A DNA stretch of 64,000 bases from Nostoc sp. KVJ3 (GCF_026127265.1 NZ_WWFG01000001.1:3337501-3401500); one strand, 5' to 3'; shown: positions 11,066 through 20,474, counted from the stretch's first letter. The notes: generated from the letters alone by a model not told the origin. Made by a program: numbers and translations.

Positions 11066-11156
11066 AAAAACTATAAGATAAAAAATTAGCTCTGGTGTAT
11101 AAAAATTAGCAGATAAAGTCATAAGCATAATAACAACCTTGAATTTACCGAGTTTA

Positions 11157-11192
11157 AAAAAAATCCCCTACCATTAGGTGGGGGATTTTTAT
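11157..11192 (-). terminator. Rho-independent terminator of psaB (bidirectional)
   Basis: A strong hairpin TCCCCTACC-ATTA-GGTGGGGGA (one T-G pair) at 11164-11185, extended by flanking A and T runs on both sides. It sits 30 bp after the psaB stop on the minus strand and also after the plus-strand hypothetical gene, so it can end both transcripts. Confidence 0.9.
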
Positions 11193-11219
11193 TACTTATC
11201 TACAAAACTAGCAGCCGAA

Positions 11220-13445
11220 TTAACCGAACTTACCAGCAGTAGAAGCAATCAAGAATGCTGCGTAAGTCACGATGTAGCCAACAGTGAAGTGAGCTAGACC
11301 AACTACACGAGCTTGAACAATAGACAGAGCCACGGGCTTGTCTTTCCAGCGAACTAGGTTAGCTAGAGGAGTGCGTTCGTGTGCCCAAACAAGGGTTTCA
11401 ATCAACTCTTGCCAGTAACCTCTCCAGGAGATTAAGAACATGAAGCCAGTAGCCCAAACTAGGTGTCCAAATAAGAACATCCAAGCCCAGACAGACAGGT
11501 TATTCACGCCGTAAGGGTTGTAACCGTTAATCAACTGAGCAGAGTTAGCCCAGAGGTAATCGCGGAACCAGCCCATGAGATATGTAGAGTTCTCATTGAA
11601 CTGAGCGACGTTGCCTTGCCAAACACCGAGATGTTTCCAATGCCAGTAGAAGGTCAACCAACCAATGGTGTTGAGCATCCAGAAGGTAGCGAGGTAGAAG
11701 GAATCCCATGCTGAGATGTCGCAAGTACCGCCACGACCGGGGCCGTCGCAAGGGAAGGCATAGCCGAAGTCCTTTTTATCGGGCATCAGCTTAGAACCAC
11801 GGGCATCCAAAGCACCTTTGACTAAGATCAAGGTGGTGGTGTGCAGACCTAGAGCGATCGCATGGTGTACCAAGAAGTCGCCAGGGCCAATTGTCAAGAA
11901 TAGTGAGTTAGTACCAGCATTAATGGCATCTAACCAGCCTGGAAGCCAAACGTTAGCGTAGTTAGGCCATGCTGTGTAAGCAATACTATCAGGGTTAGAT
12001 AGCAATGTATCTAAACCGTACAATACCTTACCGTTTGCAGCTTGGACGAATTGAGCAAATACTGGCTCAATCAAGATTTGCTTTTCAGGAGTGCCGAAAG
12101 CAACTACTACGTCGTTGTGTACGTACAAACCAAGGGTGTGGAAGCCCAAGAAAAGGGATACCCAGCTAAGGTGGGAAATAATCGCTTCTTTGTGCTTCAG
12201 CACGCGGTCAAGTACGTTGCCTTTGTTTTGCTCTGGATCGTAATCACGTACCCAGAAGATTGCACCGTGAGCAAAAGCACCAAGCATCAAAAATCCAGCA
12301 ATATACTGGTGATGGGTGTACAACGCTGCCTGAGTTGTGTAGTCCTTCGCAATGAATGCGTAGGAAGGCATGGAGTACATGTGCTGTGCTACCAAGGAGG
12401 TGACAACACCTAGCGCTGCTAAGTGCCAACCCAATTGGAAGTGCAAGGAGTTGTTGTAGGTGTCGTAAATACCTTGGTGAGGTAGGTTGAACGGACCTTC
12501 AACTGGAATACCAAAGAAACTCTTGGCATTCAATGCTTCTTTGAGACTGTGACCAATCCCAAAGTTTGTCCGGTACATGTGACCGGCAACGATGAATAAA
12601 ACTGCGATCGCTAGGTGGTGGTGAGCAATGTCAGTCAGCCACAAAGCTTCTGTCTGAGGATGGAAACCACCCAAGAAAGTCAGAATTGCAGTTCCTGCAC
12701 CTTGGGATGTACCAAATACATGTCCGGTGGTGTCAGGGTTTTGAGCGTAAACAGCCCAGTTGCCTGTAAAGAATGGTGTCAAACCGGCTGGGTGGGGTGG
12801 GGTATTCAGGAAGTTATCCCAACCTACGTGCTGACCGCGAGCTTCAGGGACAGCAACGTGAATTAAGTGACCAGCCCAAGCCAATGAACTAACACCAAAC
12901 AAACCTGCTAAGTGGTGGTTTAGGCGATGTTCAGCGCTCTTAAACCATGCCAAGCTAGGACGGTACTTGGGTTGCAAGTGCAGCCAACCAGCAAACAATA
13001 ATACAGCAGCGAATAACAGCAGGAAAACTGAACCGTTGTACAGTTCGCCGTTATTCCGCATACCGATGGTGTACCACCAATGGTAAAGACCAGAGTAGGT
13101 AATGTTTACCGGATTGCTAGCGCCCGCTTGGGTAAAAGCTTCGATCGCTGGTTTACCAAAGTGGGGGTCCCAAATCGCATGGGCGATGGGACGGATGTGA
13201 AGGGGATCTTTAATCCACTGTTCAAAGTTACCTTGCCAGGCTACGTGGAACAGGAGGCTGGATGCCCACAGGAAGATGATTGCCAAGTGACCGAAGTGAG
13301 TTGCGAAAATCTTTTGGTAAAGATTTTCTTCCGTCATGCCATCATGGGTTTCAAAATCGTTGCCTGTAGCGATCGCATACCATATCCGACGAGTCGTCGG
13401 ATCCTGTGCGAGATCCTGGCTAAATTTTGGAAATTTTGTCGCCAT
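11220..13445 (-). CDS. psaB: Photosystem I P700 chlorophyll a apoprotein A2
   Basis: A 741-aa reaction-centre subunit with 11 transmembrane helices in the thylakoid membrane. Together with PsaA it binds P700, the A0/A1 cofactors and most antenna chlorophylls. The FPCDGPGRGGTC loop (about residues 555-570) supplies two cysteine ligands of the FX 4Fe-4S cluster. Many histidine chlorophyll ligands are in place (for example ATHFGHLA and DIAHHHLA). Length and ends are standard. It is the second gene of the psaA-psaB operon, 120 bp after psaA, with the space filled by a heptamer-repeat hairpin. Confidence 0.99.
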   Translation of the reverse strand: MATKFPKFSQDLAQDPTTRRIWYAIATGNDFETHDGMTEENLYQKIFATHFGHLAIIFLWASSLLFHVAWQGNFEQWIKDPLHIRPIAHAIWDPHFGKPAIEAFTQAGASNPVNITYSGLYHWWYTIGMRNNGELYNGSVFLLLFAAVLLFAGWLHLQPKYRPSLAWFKSAEHRLNHHLAGLFGVSSLAWAGHLIHVAVPEARGQHVGWDNFLNTPPHPAGLTPFFTGNWAVYAQNPDTTGHVFGTSQGAGTAILTFLGGFHPQTEALWLTDIAHHHLAIAVLFIVAGHMYRTNFGIGHSLKEALNAKSFFGIPVEGPFNLPHQGIYDTYNNSLHFQLGWHLAALGVVTSLVAQHMYSMPSYAFIAKDYTTQAALYTHHQYIAGFLMLGAFAHGAIFWVRDYDPEQNKGNVLDRVLKHKEAIISHLSWVSLFLGFHTLGLYVHNDVVVAFGTPEKQILIEPVFAQFVQAANGKVLYGLDTLLSNPDSIAYTAWPNYANVWLPGWLDAINAGTNSLFLTIGPGDFLVHHAIALGLHTTTLILVKGALDARGSKLMPDKKDFGYAFPCDGPGRGGTCDISAWDSFYLATFWMLNTIGWLTFYWHWKHLGVWQGNVAQFNENSTYLMGWFRDYLWANSAQLINGYNPYGVNNLSVWAWMFLFGHLVWATGFMFLISWRGYWQELIETLVWAHERTPLANLVRWKDKPVALSIVQARVVGLAHFTVGYIVTYAAFLIASTAGKFG

Positions 13446-13492
13446 AGGTTTAATAAATCCTCTGACCTTTAGCCATCAAATATCAGCGTCTA

Positions 13493-13557
13493 GAGTCCTG
13501 AGTTCTGAGTCCTGAGTTCTGAGTTTTGACTCAGCACTCAGTACTCAGTACTCAATA
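13493..13557 (-). repeat. Heptanucleotide repeat hairpin between psaA and psaB
   Basis: Four tandem heptamers of the TGAGTTC/TGAGTCC type face four of the CACTCAG/TACTCAG type across a short TTTTG loop, forming a long inverted repeat. This is the STRR class of repeats found in heterocystous cyanobacteria. In the psaAB mRNA it would form a large stem-loop just upstream of psaB. Confidence 0.8.
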
Positions 13558-13565
13558 ACTGATTG

Positions 13566-15824
13566 CTACCCTACTGAAAGGATGTGTGCATGGAAGAATG
13601 CCCAAGTTGTGGCAATTCCTCCCAAGAGGTAATGAGCTACCCCTACAGCCCGACCCTGAATAATGCTCAGAGCGCGAGGCTGGATTGCTGGAGCTACCTT
13701 CAGTTTGTTATGTGCCCAAACAATGGACTCAATCAATTCTTGCCAGTAGCCGCGACCACTGAACAGGAACATCAAGCTGAATGCCCAGACAAAGTGAGCG
13801 CCTAAGAAGAGTAGACCATAGGCAGATAGCGCGCTGCCATAGGAATTGATGACTTGTGTAGCTTGTGCCCACAAGAAGTCACGTAACCAACCGTTGATGG
13901 TAATAGCACTTTGGGCAAAGTTACCACCAGTGATGTGAGTCACGGTACCATCTGCATCTACGGTTCCCCAGACATCTGATTGCATCTTCCAGCTAAAGTG
14001 GAAAATTACAATTGATATCGAGTTGTACATCCAGAATAGTCCGAGGAATACGTGATCCCAACCAGACACTTGGCAAGTACCGCCACGACCAGGCCCGTCG
14101 CAAGGGAAGCGGAAGCCCAAGTTTGCTTTGTCTGGAATCAGACGAGAGCTACGGGCGTACAGCACACCTTTGAGCAGAATTAGAACGGTGACGTGAATGG
14201 TGAAGGCGTGAATGTGATGAATTAAGAAGTCGGCTGTGCCCAAAACAATGGGTGCAGCTGCCACTTTTCCGCCAACAGCCAAAATACCGCCGCCAAAGAC
14301 ATAGCTAACTGGTTCTAGGGCATTAGGTGCAGTTGTACCAGGAGCCAAGGCGTGGATATTTTGTATCCACTGGGCAAATACCGGCTGCAATTGAATCCCT
14401 GTATCAGAGAACAAGTCTTGAGGACGACCCAATGCGCGCATTGTGTCGTTGTGGATGTAAAGTCCAAAGCTATGGAAGCCAAGGAAAATAGACACCCAGT
14501 TCAGGTGAGAAATAATCGCGTCGCGGTGACGAATCACCCGATCCAGCACGTTGTTTTGGTTCACAACTGGATCGTAATCCCGCACCATGAAGATAGCAGC
14601 GTGAGCCGCTCCACCAACGATCAAGAAGCCACCGATCCACATATGGTGAGTGAATATGCACAACTGTGTAGCGTAATCAGTTGCCAAGTATGGATAGGGG
14701 GGCATCGCGTACATGTGATGCGCGATGATGATGGTCAGTGAACCCAAGAAGGCTAGGTTAGTAGCCAATTGAGCGTGCCAGGATGTGGTCAGGTTTTCGT
14801 AGAGACCTTTGTGACCTTCACCAGTGAAAGGACCTTTATGGTTTTCGAGGATCTCTTTAATGCTGTGACCAATACCCCAGTTGGTACGGTACTGATGACC
14901 AGCAACGATAAAGAGAACTGCGATCGCTAAGTGGTGATGCGCGATGTCAGTCATCCACAAGCCACCAGTTACTGGGTTCAGACCGCCCTTGAAGGTGAGG
15001 AAGTCAGCATACTGACCCCAGTTCAAGGTGAAGAAAGGTGCTAAACCAGCAGCAAAGCTGGGGTACAACTCGGTCAACAAGTCTTTGTTCAAGATGAACT
15101 CGTGGGGCAAGGGGATGTCTTTGAGAGCAACGCCTGCATCCAAAAGCTTGTTGGTCGGATTGGACACGTGGATTAAGTGACCTGCCCATCCCAAGGAACC
15201 ACAACCTAGCAATACTTGCAAGTGGTGATTCAGCATGGACTCCACATTCTGGAACCATTCCAGTTTAGGAGCGCGTTTGTGGTAGTGGAACCAGCCGGCA
15301 AATAGGAATAAACCTGCTAATACCAACCCACCGATCGCAGTTACGTAAAGTTGGAAGGAGTTTGTAATCCCCCAACCACGCCATACTTGGAACAAACCGG
15401 AGGTGATTTGAATGCCGTGGAAACCACCGCCAACATCACCGTTTAAAATGTCTTGTCCGACAATGGGCCAAACGACTTGAGCGCTAGGCTTAACGTTTAA
15501 CGGATCACTTAGCCAAGCTTCGTAGTTAGAAAACTTCGCGCCGTGGAAAATCATCCCGCTCAACCAAACCATCACTACGGCTAGGTGGCCGAAGTGGGCT
15601 GAGAATATCTTGCGGGATATGTCTTCTAAATCGCTTGTATGTGTATCGAAATCATGGGCGAGTGCGTGCAGGTTCCAAATCCATGTGGTGGTTTTGGGAC
15701 CTCTGGCTAAGGATCTGTCAAAGTGTCCAGGTTTTGCCCATGCCTCGAATGAGGTTGGAACTGGATCGTTATCGACGATTACTCTTGCCTTTTTTTCCTC
15801 TCGCTCCGGAGGACTTATTGTCAT
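13566..15824 (-). CDS. psaA: Photosystem I P700 chlorophyll a apoprotein A1
   Basis: A 752-aa reaction-centre subunit, partner of PsaB. The soluble N-terminus (MTISPPEREEKKARVIVDND) is typical of cyanobacterial PsaA. Eleven membrane helices follow and the FPCDGPGRGGTC loop gives the other two FX cysteine ligands. The ATG at 15824 has a strong AGGAGGT ribosome-binding site seven bases upstream, fixing the start. It is the first gene of the psaAB operon and is divergent from the lipoprotein gene at 16303. Confidence 0.99.
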   Translation of the reverse strand: MTISPPEREEKKARVIVDNDPVPTSFEAWAKPGHFDRSLARGPKTTTWIWNLHALAHDFDTHTSDLEDISRKIFSAHFGHLAVVMVWLSGMIFHGAKFSNYEAWLSDPLNVKPSAQVVWPIVGQDILNGDVGGGFHGIQITSGLFQVWRGWGITNSFQLYVTAIGGLVLAGLFLFAGWFHYHKRAPKLEWFQNVESMLNHHLQVLLGCGSLGWAGHLIHVSNPTNKLLDAGVALKDIPLPHEFILNKDLLTELYPSFAAGLAPFFTLNWGQYADFLTFKGGLNPVTGGLWMTDIAHHHLAIAVLFIVAGHQYRTNWGIGHSIKEILENHKGPFTGEGHKGLYENLTTSWHAQLATNLAFLGSLTIIIAHHMYAMPPYPYLATDYATQLCIFTHHMWIGGFLIVGGAAHAAIFMVRDYDPVVNQNNVLDRVIRHRDAIISHLNWVSIFLGFHSFGLYIHNDTMRALGRPQDLFSDTGIQLQPVFAQWIQNIHALAPGTTAPNALEPVSYVFGGGILAVGGKVAAAPIVLGTADFLIHHIHAFTIHVTVLILLKGVLYARSSRLIPDKANLGFRFPCDGPGRGGTCQVSGWDHVFLGLFWMYNSISIVIFHFSWKMQSDVWGTVDADGTVTHITGGNFAQSAITINGWLRDFLWAQATQVINSYGSALSAYGLLFLGAHFVWAFSLMFLFSGRGYWQELIESIVWAHNKLKVAPAIQPRALSIIQGRAVGVAHYLLGGIATTWAFFHAHILSVG

Positions 15825-15913
15825 TTGACCTCCTCTCTTGATAAGGAATGAGGAATCATGAATACCACAAAGTGAACCATTACCGCATACTCAGAATTTC
15901 ACTGAAGCCGCGA

Positions 15914-15962
15914 TGAAGACTCTATGTGGATAGTTGTTTCTCGTTGAATTATAGAGTCTTCA
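15914..15962 (-). promoter_or_regulatory. Inverted repeat over a candidate psaA -10
   Basis: TGAAGACTCTAT (15914-15925) and ATAGAGTCTTCA (15951-15962) are a perfect 12-bp inverted repeat with a 25-nt spacer. On the minus strand, CTCTATAATTC gives a -10 TATAAT (complement 15948-15953) that overlaps the outer arm. No good -35 is visible. The layout suggests an operator controlling psaA; the factor is unknown. The rest of the 478-bp divergent gap shows no gene. Confidence 0.5.
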
Positions 15963-16302
15963 CCTGCACTTTGTTGGAGATATTTTAACAATAATTCAAA
16001 CTTGGTGGAATATTGCTGAAATTACCGTCTGATCTGCCTTTTAACTTCAAAGTATTTGTCTAAAAGTCAATAGATTGACCATTTTAATTTACAAAGAATA
16101 ACAATTGGTAAGTTTTATGATTTTGCTGTATGCACTTGGCTTACAGCTTTTACTGCTATTACTTATGAACATTTGTGTCATATTTCCATCGTTGTAAGTA
16201 AAAAGCTGTAAAAAGTATGACTTGTTTTAAAATTTACTGAAATAGACAGAGGAAAGCTTAGGCAATGTGAGGTAGATTTCACCTTTTGGGCTATAGTTCC
16301 AG

Positions 16303-17967
16303 ATGGACAGTTTGAGCGAAAATAATCTGTCAATTGTCGAAGACTATCACTGGGTGCAACGCATGAACTCGTGGCAGAAAAGGGTGTTAGAAAAGCTCCT
16401 CCCTGAGAGGTTCCCGATTCTCAGGTGGGTAATGACATTAGTGCTGGTATTAAGCTTGACCAGTTGCGGCGAGAAAGCCGATAGCCAGGAAGTATCTACT
16501 GGTTATAGAGAAAACTCTCCACAGATTTCTCAAATTTCAAAGCAATTTTCGGAAGTTTCCCCACCATCTGTTATCCAAGCACTGCGTCCAAGTTTGGAAG
16601 TTTATCAGCCACAAGTGACAATTGTGACTCCAAAGCCTGATGAGGTTTTCCAAGATAACAAAGTTACAGCCAGTTTTCAGGTTAAGGATTTACCAATATT
16701 TAAAGATCCACAATTACAACTGGGGCCATATCTCCATGTAATTCTGGATAATCAACCTTATATTCCTGTTTACGACCTGAATCAACCCTTGGTTTTGCCA
16801 GAGTTGTCTCCAGGTACTCATACTCTGCGCGTCTTTGCTTCTCGTCCTTGGCATGAAAGCTTTAAGAATGAAGGCGCTTATGCCCAAGCAACGTTTCACG
16901 TCTTTACCAAAACCGACGACAATAATCCAGATCCTAAGTCACCCTTGTTAACTTACAGTAATCCTCAAGGAAACTACGGGGCAGAGCCAATCTTGCTGGA
17001 TTTTTATCTCACTAACGCTCCCCTACACCTCGTTGATAAGGAAAACACTAACGAAGGATTTAGTGATTGGCGCATCCGCGTCACTATTAATGGTGAAAGC
17101 TTTATTTTCGATCGCTGGCAAGCAGTCTATCTTAAAGGCTTCCAAACTGGTAAAAACTGGATAAAGCTAGAATTTCTCGATAATCAGGGAAATCCTCTCA
17201 AAAATGCCTTTAATACCACAGTTAGACTGATTGACTACCAGCCAAAGGGTAAAGATACATTGGCGAAAATTACCAGAGGAGAACTAACAGCAGATGAGGT
17301 ACGAAGCATTGTAGACCAGAATTATAAACTCACACCTCTGCCTTCTATTGAAAAAACACCTCAAATACAACCAAAGGTAGAAAAACAGCCAATTCCTGAA
17401 ACTGAGGTTCCGAAAGAATCGAAAACCCAACCAGAACAACCAAAGTTAGAAGTTCCAAAGGCTCTACCATCTCCTACCTTATCCCCGACACCATCAGAAA
17501 TAATTACGCCAACGGTAATGCCGACTCCTGAATCAACGCCACTACCTGAAAAAGTTCCGCCTCAGCCAACTAAACCTAAAGTTGACGGATTTTTTAACCG
17601 TCAGGGTGGCAAGAAACCTACTCCATCAGTCACAGTTGAGCCATCTCCGAGTTTGCCACCCACGCTACCAGAGATTATTGAGTCTCCAGCACCAGAAATA
17701 ATTACGCCAACACCAGAGGTACAGCCAGAGGTAAAACCAACTCTTGAATCAACGCCATTATCCGAAAAAGTTCCGCCTCAGTCAACAAAATCTAGATTGG
17801 GCGGATTTTTCCAGCGTCGAACGAGCAAGACACCTACTCCAGAAGTAACGGTTGCGCCATCTCCGAGTTTGCCACCCACGCTGCCAGAGATTATTGAGTC
17901 TCCTGCACCAGAACTACAGCCAGAGGTAACACCAACTGCTGAAGAATCAACGCCGTTACTTAAATAA
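16303..17967 (+). CDS. Lipoprotein with Pro/Thr-rich repeat tail
   Basis: A 554-aa protein. A short cytosolic start is followed by a hydrophobic segment ending in the lipobox LTSCGE (Cys at about residue 55), so it is probably lipid-anchored at the outside of the plasma membrane. Residues 100-315 form a beta-rich domain (VTIVTPKPDEVF, GTHTLRVFASRPWHES) like those of cyanobacterial proteins of unknown function. The C-terminal 210 residues are Pro/Thr/Glu-rich, with a 72-residue unit repeated twice and a truncated third copy. An in-frame ATG at 16363 is an alternative start. Its function is unknown; wall or surface attachment is a guess. Confidence 0.75.
   Translation: MDSLSENNLSIVEDYHWVQRMNSWQKRVLEKLLPERFPILRWVMTLVLVLSLTSCGEKADSQEVSTGYRENSPQISQISKQFSEVSPPSVIQALRPSLEVYQPQVTIVTPKPDEVFQDNKVTASFQVKDLPIFKDPQLQLGPYLHVILDNQPYIPVYDLNQPLVLPELSPGTHTLRVFASRPWHESFKNEGAYAQATFHVFTKTDDNNPDPKSPLLTYSNPQGNYGAEPILLDFYLTNAPLHLVDKENTNEGFSDWRIRVTINGESFIFDRWQAVYLKGFQTGKNWIKLEFLDNQGNPLKNAFNTTVRLIDYQPKGKDTLAKITRGELTADEVRSIVDQNYKLTPLPSIEKTPQIQPKVEKQPIPETEVPKESKTQPEQPKLEVPKALPSPTLSPTPSEIITPTVMPTPESTPLPEKVPPQPTKPKVDGFFNRQGGKKPTPSVTVEPSPSLPPTLPEIIESPAPEIITPTPEVQPEVKPTLESTPLSEKVPPQSTKSRLGGFFQRRTSKTPTPEVTVAPSPSLPPTLPEIIESPAPELQPEVTPTAEESTPLLK
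17530..17965 (+). repeat. Tandem 216-bp coding duplication
   Basis: A unit starting GAATCAACGCC at 17530 recurs at 17746 (period 216 bp, 72 codons), and a short third start lies at 17947. Both full units carry EKVPPQ, a GFF motif and the identical SPSLPPTLPEIIESPAPE stretch. The unit holds two basic GFFxRxxxKxPTP blocks. Its in-frame period implies expansion by unequal recombination. Confidence 0.85.
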
Positions 17968-18067
17968 CACCTTGTGGGGCAATTCATGAATTGCCCCTAC
18001 TTGAAATCAGGGTTTTGGCTAAATTTTTGTATAACGCTCTTTTATTACTCCGAAAAAATAAAATATT

Positions 18068-18148
18068 CGTAGGTTGGGTTGAACGAAGTAAAACCCAACA
18101 AAGCCAGAGATTGTTGGTGTTGGGTTTCGTTCCTCAACCCAACCTACG
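18068..18148. repeat. GTAGGTTGGGTT palindromic element
   Basis: CGTAGGTTGGGTTGA at 18068-18082 is the complement of TCAACCCAACCTACG at 18134-18148, and internal AAACCCAACA/TGTTGGGTTT arms extend the fold. The element is about 81 bp, non-coding, and lies between the lipoprotein and glsA genes. It is of the hairpin repeat type widely dispersed in Nostoc and may terminate either gene. Confidence 0.8.
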
Positions 18149-18261
18149 CCTAAATTCATCAAACTCTTTAAAAATAAGGGTGGATGATTTTTATCCGACG
18201 AGAGTCATAAAAGAGCGATAAGTACTACTAAAATAAACACTCTGAAGCAGAAAAACCGCAA

Positions 18262-19176
18262 TTAACCAAAGACACTCAACTGTAATTCTTGTGCCAAAAC
18301 CTCGACAAATGCGATCGCACCGACAGGATTTCCGATATTATCCAAGGCGGGACTGTAACAAGCGATCGCTCCCTCACCTGGTACTATTGCTACAAGTCCA
18401 CCACCAATCCCTGATTTCATCGGTAGACCAATTCTGACTGCAAACTCCGCAGAAGCTTCATAAAGTCCACAAATTGACATTACAGCATTGACAATTCGGC
18501 GATTTTGTGATTTTAATAAACTATTTTCAAAAGCTAGAAGTTTTCCTAACAGGGCTAAGTCTTCAACTCGCCCAGATATGCAGCATATTTGATTGTAGGT
18601 GTCAAGTGCTGTTTTAATATTTTCGATATATCCGACTTCGGCAAGATAATTTGCGATCGCTTCATTGGCTCTTGAAGGTGTTAATCGCACTGAAGCCAGC
18701 ATTACCTCATCTAAATATAGTTGGCAACCGGCTAATTGGTTGAACCATTGACAAAATGAAAGAGTGCGTTGGGTAGCGTCCTTTCCTGGTAACTTATCAG
18801 CGAGAGCGATTGCCCCACTATTAATCATGGGGTTGCGGGGGCGGCCGCGATCGCTAACTAATTGTTCTAAAGAATTGAAGGGTGCATCCGATGGTTCCAC
18901 CCCAACCCAGCCAAAAACTGTTTCTGCTCCGAGATGTTCTAGCAGATAAAGTAGGGAAAATGTCTTAATCACACTCATGAGCGGGAAAACACAAGCTGTA
19001 TCCCCAAAATTGATGTTTTTCCCCGATTTACAGCAGATATGAACTGCAAAACAAGCAGGATCAGCCAAAGCTAGTTGGGGAATGCGATCGATAACTCGTC
19101 CCTGTTTAGCCTGGATTTTAGCTTGTTGTACCCAAGCTGATAACTCCGTAGTCGTTAGTCTATCAAGTTCTTTCAA
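18262..19176 (-). CDS. glsA: Glutaminase A
   Basis: A 304-aa cytosolic enzyme with the serine-dependent beta-lactamase fold that hydrolyses glutamine to glutamate and ammonia. The SxxK motif MSVIKTFSL (Ser68, Lys71) holds the nucleophile and general base. PRNPMINSGAIAL, GRVEDLALLGKLLA and KSGIGGGLVAIVPG are the family's other signatures. Full length. It is divergent from the MarR gene with about 90 bp between, so it may share that control region. Confidence 0.95.
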   Translation of the reverse strand: MKELDRLTTTELSAWVQQAKIQAKQGRVIDRIPQLALADPACFAVHICCKSGKNINFGDTACVFPLMSVIKTFSLLYLLEHLGAETVFGWVGVEPSDAPFNSLEQLVSDRGRPRNPMINSGAIALADKLPGKDATQRTLSFCQWFNQLAGCQLYLDEVMLASVRLTPSRANEAIANYLAEVGYIENIKTALDTYNQICCISGRVEDLALLGKLLAFENSLLKSQNRRIVNAVMSICGLYEASAEFAVRIGLPMKSGIGGGLVAIVPGEGAIACYSPALDNIGNPVGAIAFVEVLAQELQLSVFG

Positions 19177-19243
19177 AAATGATATCCGGTAAACACATTT
19201 CTAGTTTATGGGGTTTTTGAAAGTGAGAAACTATTATGATAGT

Positions 19244-19263
19244 AACGTTATGATTATAATGTT
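19244..19263 (+). promoter_or_regulatory. Palindromic operator over the marR -10
   Basis: AACGTTATGATTATAATGTT is an imperfect 20-bp palindrome (16 of 20 symmetric positions). TATAAT at 19255-19260 lies inside it and would give a start near 19267. An operator overlapping the -10, directly before a MarR gene, is the classic arrangement for autorepression; here this is inference. Confidence 0.6.
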
Positions 19264-19266
19264 ATA

Positions 19267-19842
19267 GTGAGAATGACTTTCCCAAAAAAGCAAATCTCCT
19301 TGAGGATGAAGCCAGTGTCAGTAGAGCGATCGCCAAAACCAAAAAACGAGCAACTAAAACCAGCAGAGGTGGATCAACCCTATGTATTGGATGAGGATCT
19401 TGGCTATCTCATTGGTAGAGTATTCGCCAAGAATCACCGCAACTGCTACCAGGAACTTAGCGATCTTGAGATCACACCCCAGCAGTACGTTGTCATGGTG
19501 AAACTGTTGGAGAAAGGCGCAACTTCTCAGAACGAACTGGGGGTGTTGGTGGGAATGAAGCCTGTTACCATCCACGGGATCATTCGGATTCTGGCAGCCC
19601 GCGGATTGATTGAAACTCATCCGCACGCAAAGGATCGGCGACTGCACATACACTCAGTTTCCTCTGCCGGTAAAGAGATGGTCAATGAGTTAGTTAAGCG
19701 CGTGGAAAAAGTAGGAATCAAAAACTTTGCACCTCTTAATCCCACCGAGAAAGAGACATTACGGCACATCCTCAAGAAACTGCTTCCCCAGGATATGGAT
19801 TCTCAAAACCCGATTGAATATACATTCCCAAAACCCGATTGA
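19267..19842 (+). CDS. MarR-family transcriptional regulator
   Basis: A 191-aa winged-helix repressor. Helices LEITPQQYVVMVKLLEKGA and SQNELGVLVGMKPVTIHGII form the HTH (about residues 75-118), and HPHAKDRRLHIHSV is the wing with the conserved DRR. The N-terminal 35 residues are poorly conserved. The true start may be the GTG at 19267 (nearly leaderless given the -10), the ATG at 19273, or the ATG at 19306. MarR proteins usually respond to phenolic ligands, which fits the downstream decarboxylase-like and monooxygenase genes. Confidence 0.88.
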   Translation: MRMTFPKKQISLRMKPVSVERSPKPKNEQLKPAEVDQPYVLDEDLGYLIGRVFAKNHRNCYQELSDLEITPQQYVVMVKLLEKGATSQNELGVLVGMKPVTIHGIIRILAARGLIETHPHAKDRRLHIHSVSSAGKEMVNELVKRVEKVGIKNFAPLNPTEKETLRHILKKLLPQDMDSQNPIEYTFPKPD

Positions 19843-19863
19843 ATAATCAAAAGGAATTCTCCG

Positions 19864-19980
19864 ATGACAATTCAAAAAGCGATTAGAGAAGTTGGTTCAT
19901 CACACCGCCACAAGCTTAAACGACGCAATGCTTCTGGCGACACCACTACACAAATGCAGATATTGCTTTCGGAAAGCTAG
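19864..19980 (+). CDS. Small ORF (38 aa), possible remnant
   Basis: An ATG preceded by AAGGAATTCT opens a 38-aa basic peptide, MTIQKAIREVGSSHRHKLKR then a Ser/Thr/Gln-rich tail, ending in LLSES. It lies between marR and doxX in the same direction. I do not recognise it. It may be a true short protein or the start of a lost gene of the cassette. Confidence 0.3.
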   Translation: MTIQKAIREVGSSHRHKLKRRNASGDTTTQMQILLSES

Positions 19981-20081
19981 ACACTTTGTGAAAAATTGAA
20001 ACCTAACTCAGTTGGATGTAAGCGATCGCCTATATCAAAACCAAGCATGACAATGCAATTGCATAATTTGAGGTTGCTTTT

Positions 20082-20474
20082 ATGACAAAGCTTAACAAAG
20101 CTAAGAAGATTGCATTGTGGAGTTTTACAACAATCTTGGCAGCACTTTTCCTATTCGTCGGGACTTTAAAGCTTACGGGTGCTGAACAACTCGTAGCCGA
20201 ATTTACCAAGTTTGGATTACCTAGTTGGTTTCGTCTGTTTGTTGGCGTGGCTGAAATTGCTGGCGCAGGACTTTTGATCGTTCCCCGCACCACAACGCTA
20301 GGAGCAGCAGAACTGGGTGTTTTGATGGCTGGTTGTGTGTTTTTACATTTCAAATCAGGGGAAGCTCCGCAAAGTATCCCAGCATTTGTATTGATCGTTC
20401 TCTTAGCGATCGCTGGTTATGTCCGTCTTCCACATAATACGCTTCTTACCTCTAATAGAAATCTGCCAAATTAA
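20082..20474 (+). CDS. DoxX-family membrane protein
   Basis: A 130-aa protein with four predicted membrane helices. The FLFVGTLKLTG segment in helix 1 and the following FGLPSWFRLFVGVAEIAGAG stretch are characteristic of DoxX/DoxX-like proteins. These are often found beside aromatic-compound or thiol-stress enzymes, with an unclear role in quinone or redox chemistry. It sits 45 bp upstream of the amidohydrolase and is probably co-transcribed with it from the marR side. Confidence 0.85.
   Translation: MTKLNKAKKIALWSFTTILAALFLFVGTLKLTGAEQLVAEFTKFGLPSWFRLFVGVAEIAGAGLLIVPRTTTLGAAELGVLMAGCVFLHFKSGEAPQSIPAFVLIVLLAIAGYVRLPHNTLLTSNRNLPN

Noticed and set aside
12042..12413. 123-codon and similar ORFs opposite psaB and psaA
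   Set aside because: Antisense frames kept open by the strong codon bias of psaA and psaB; no family features.
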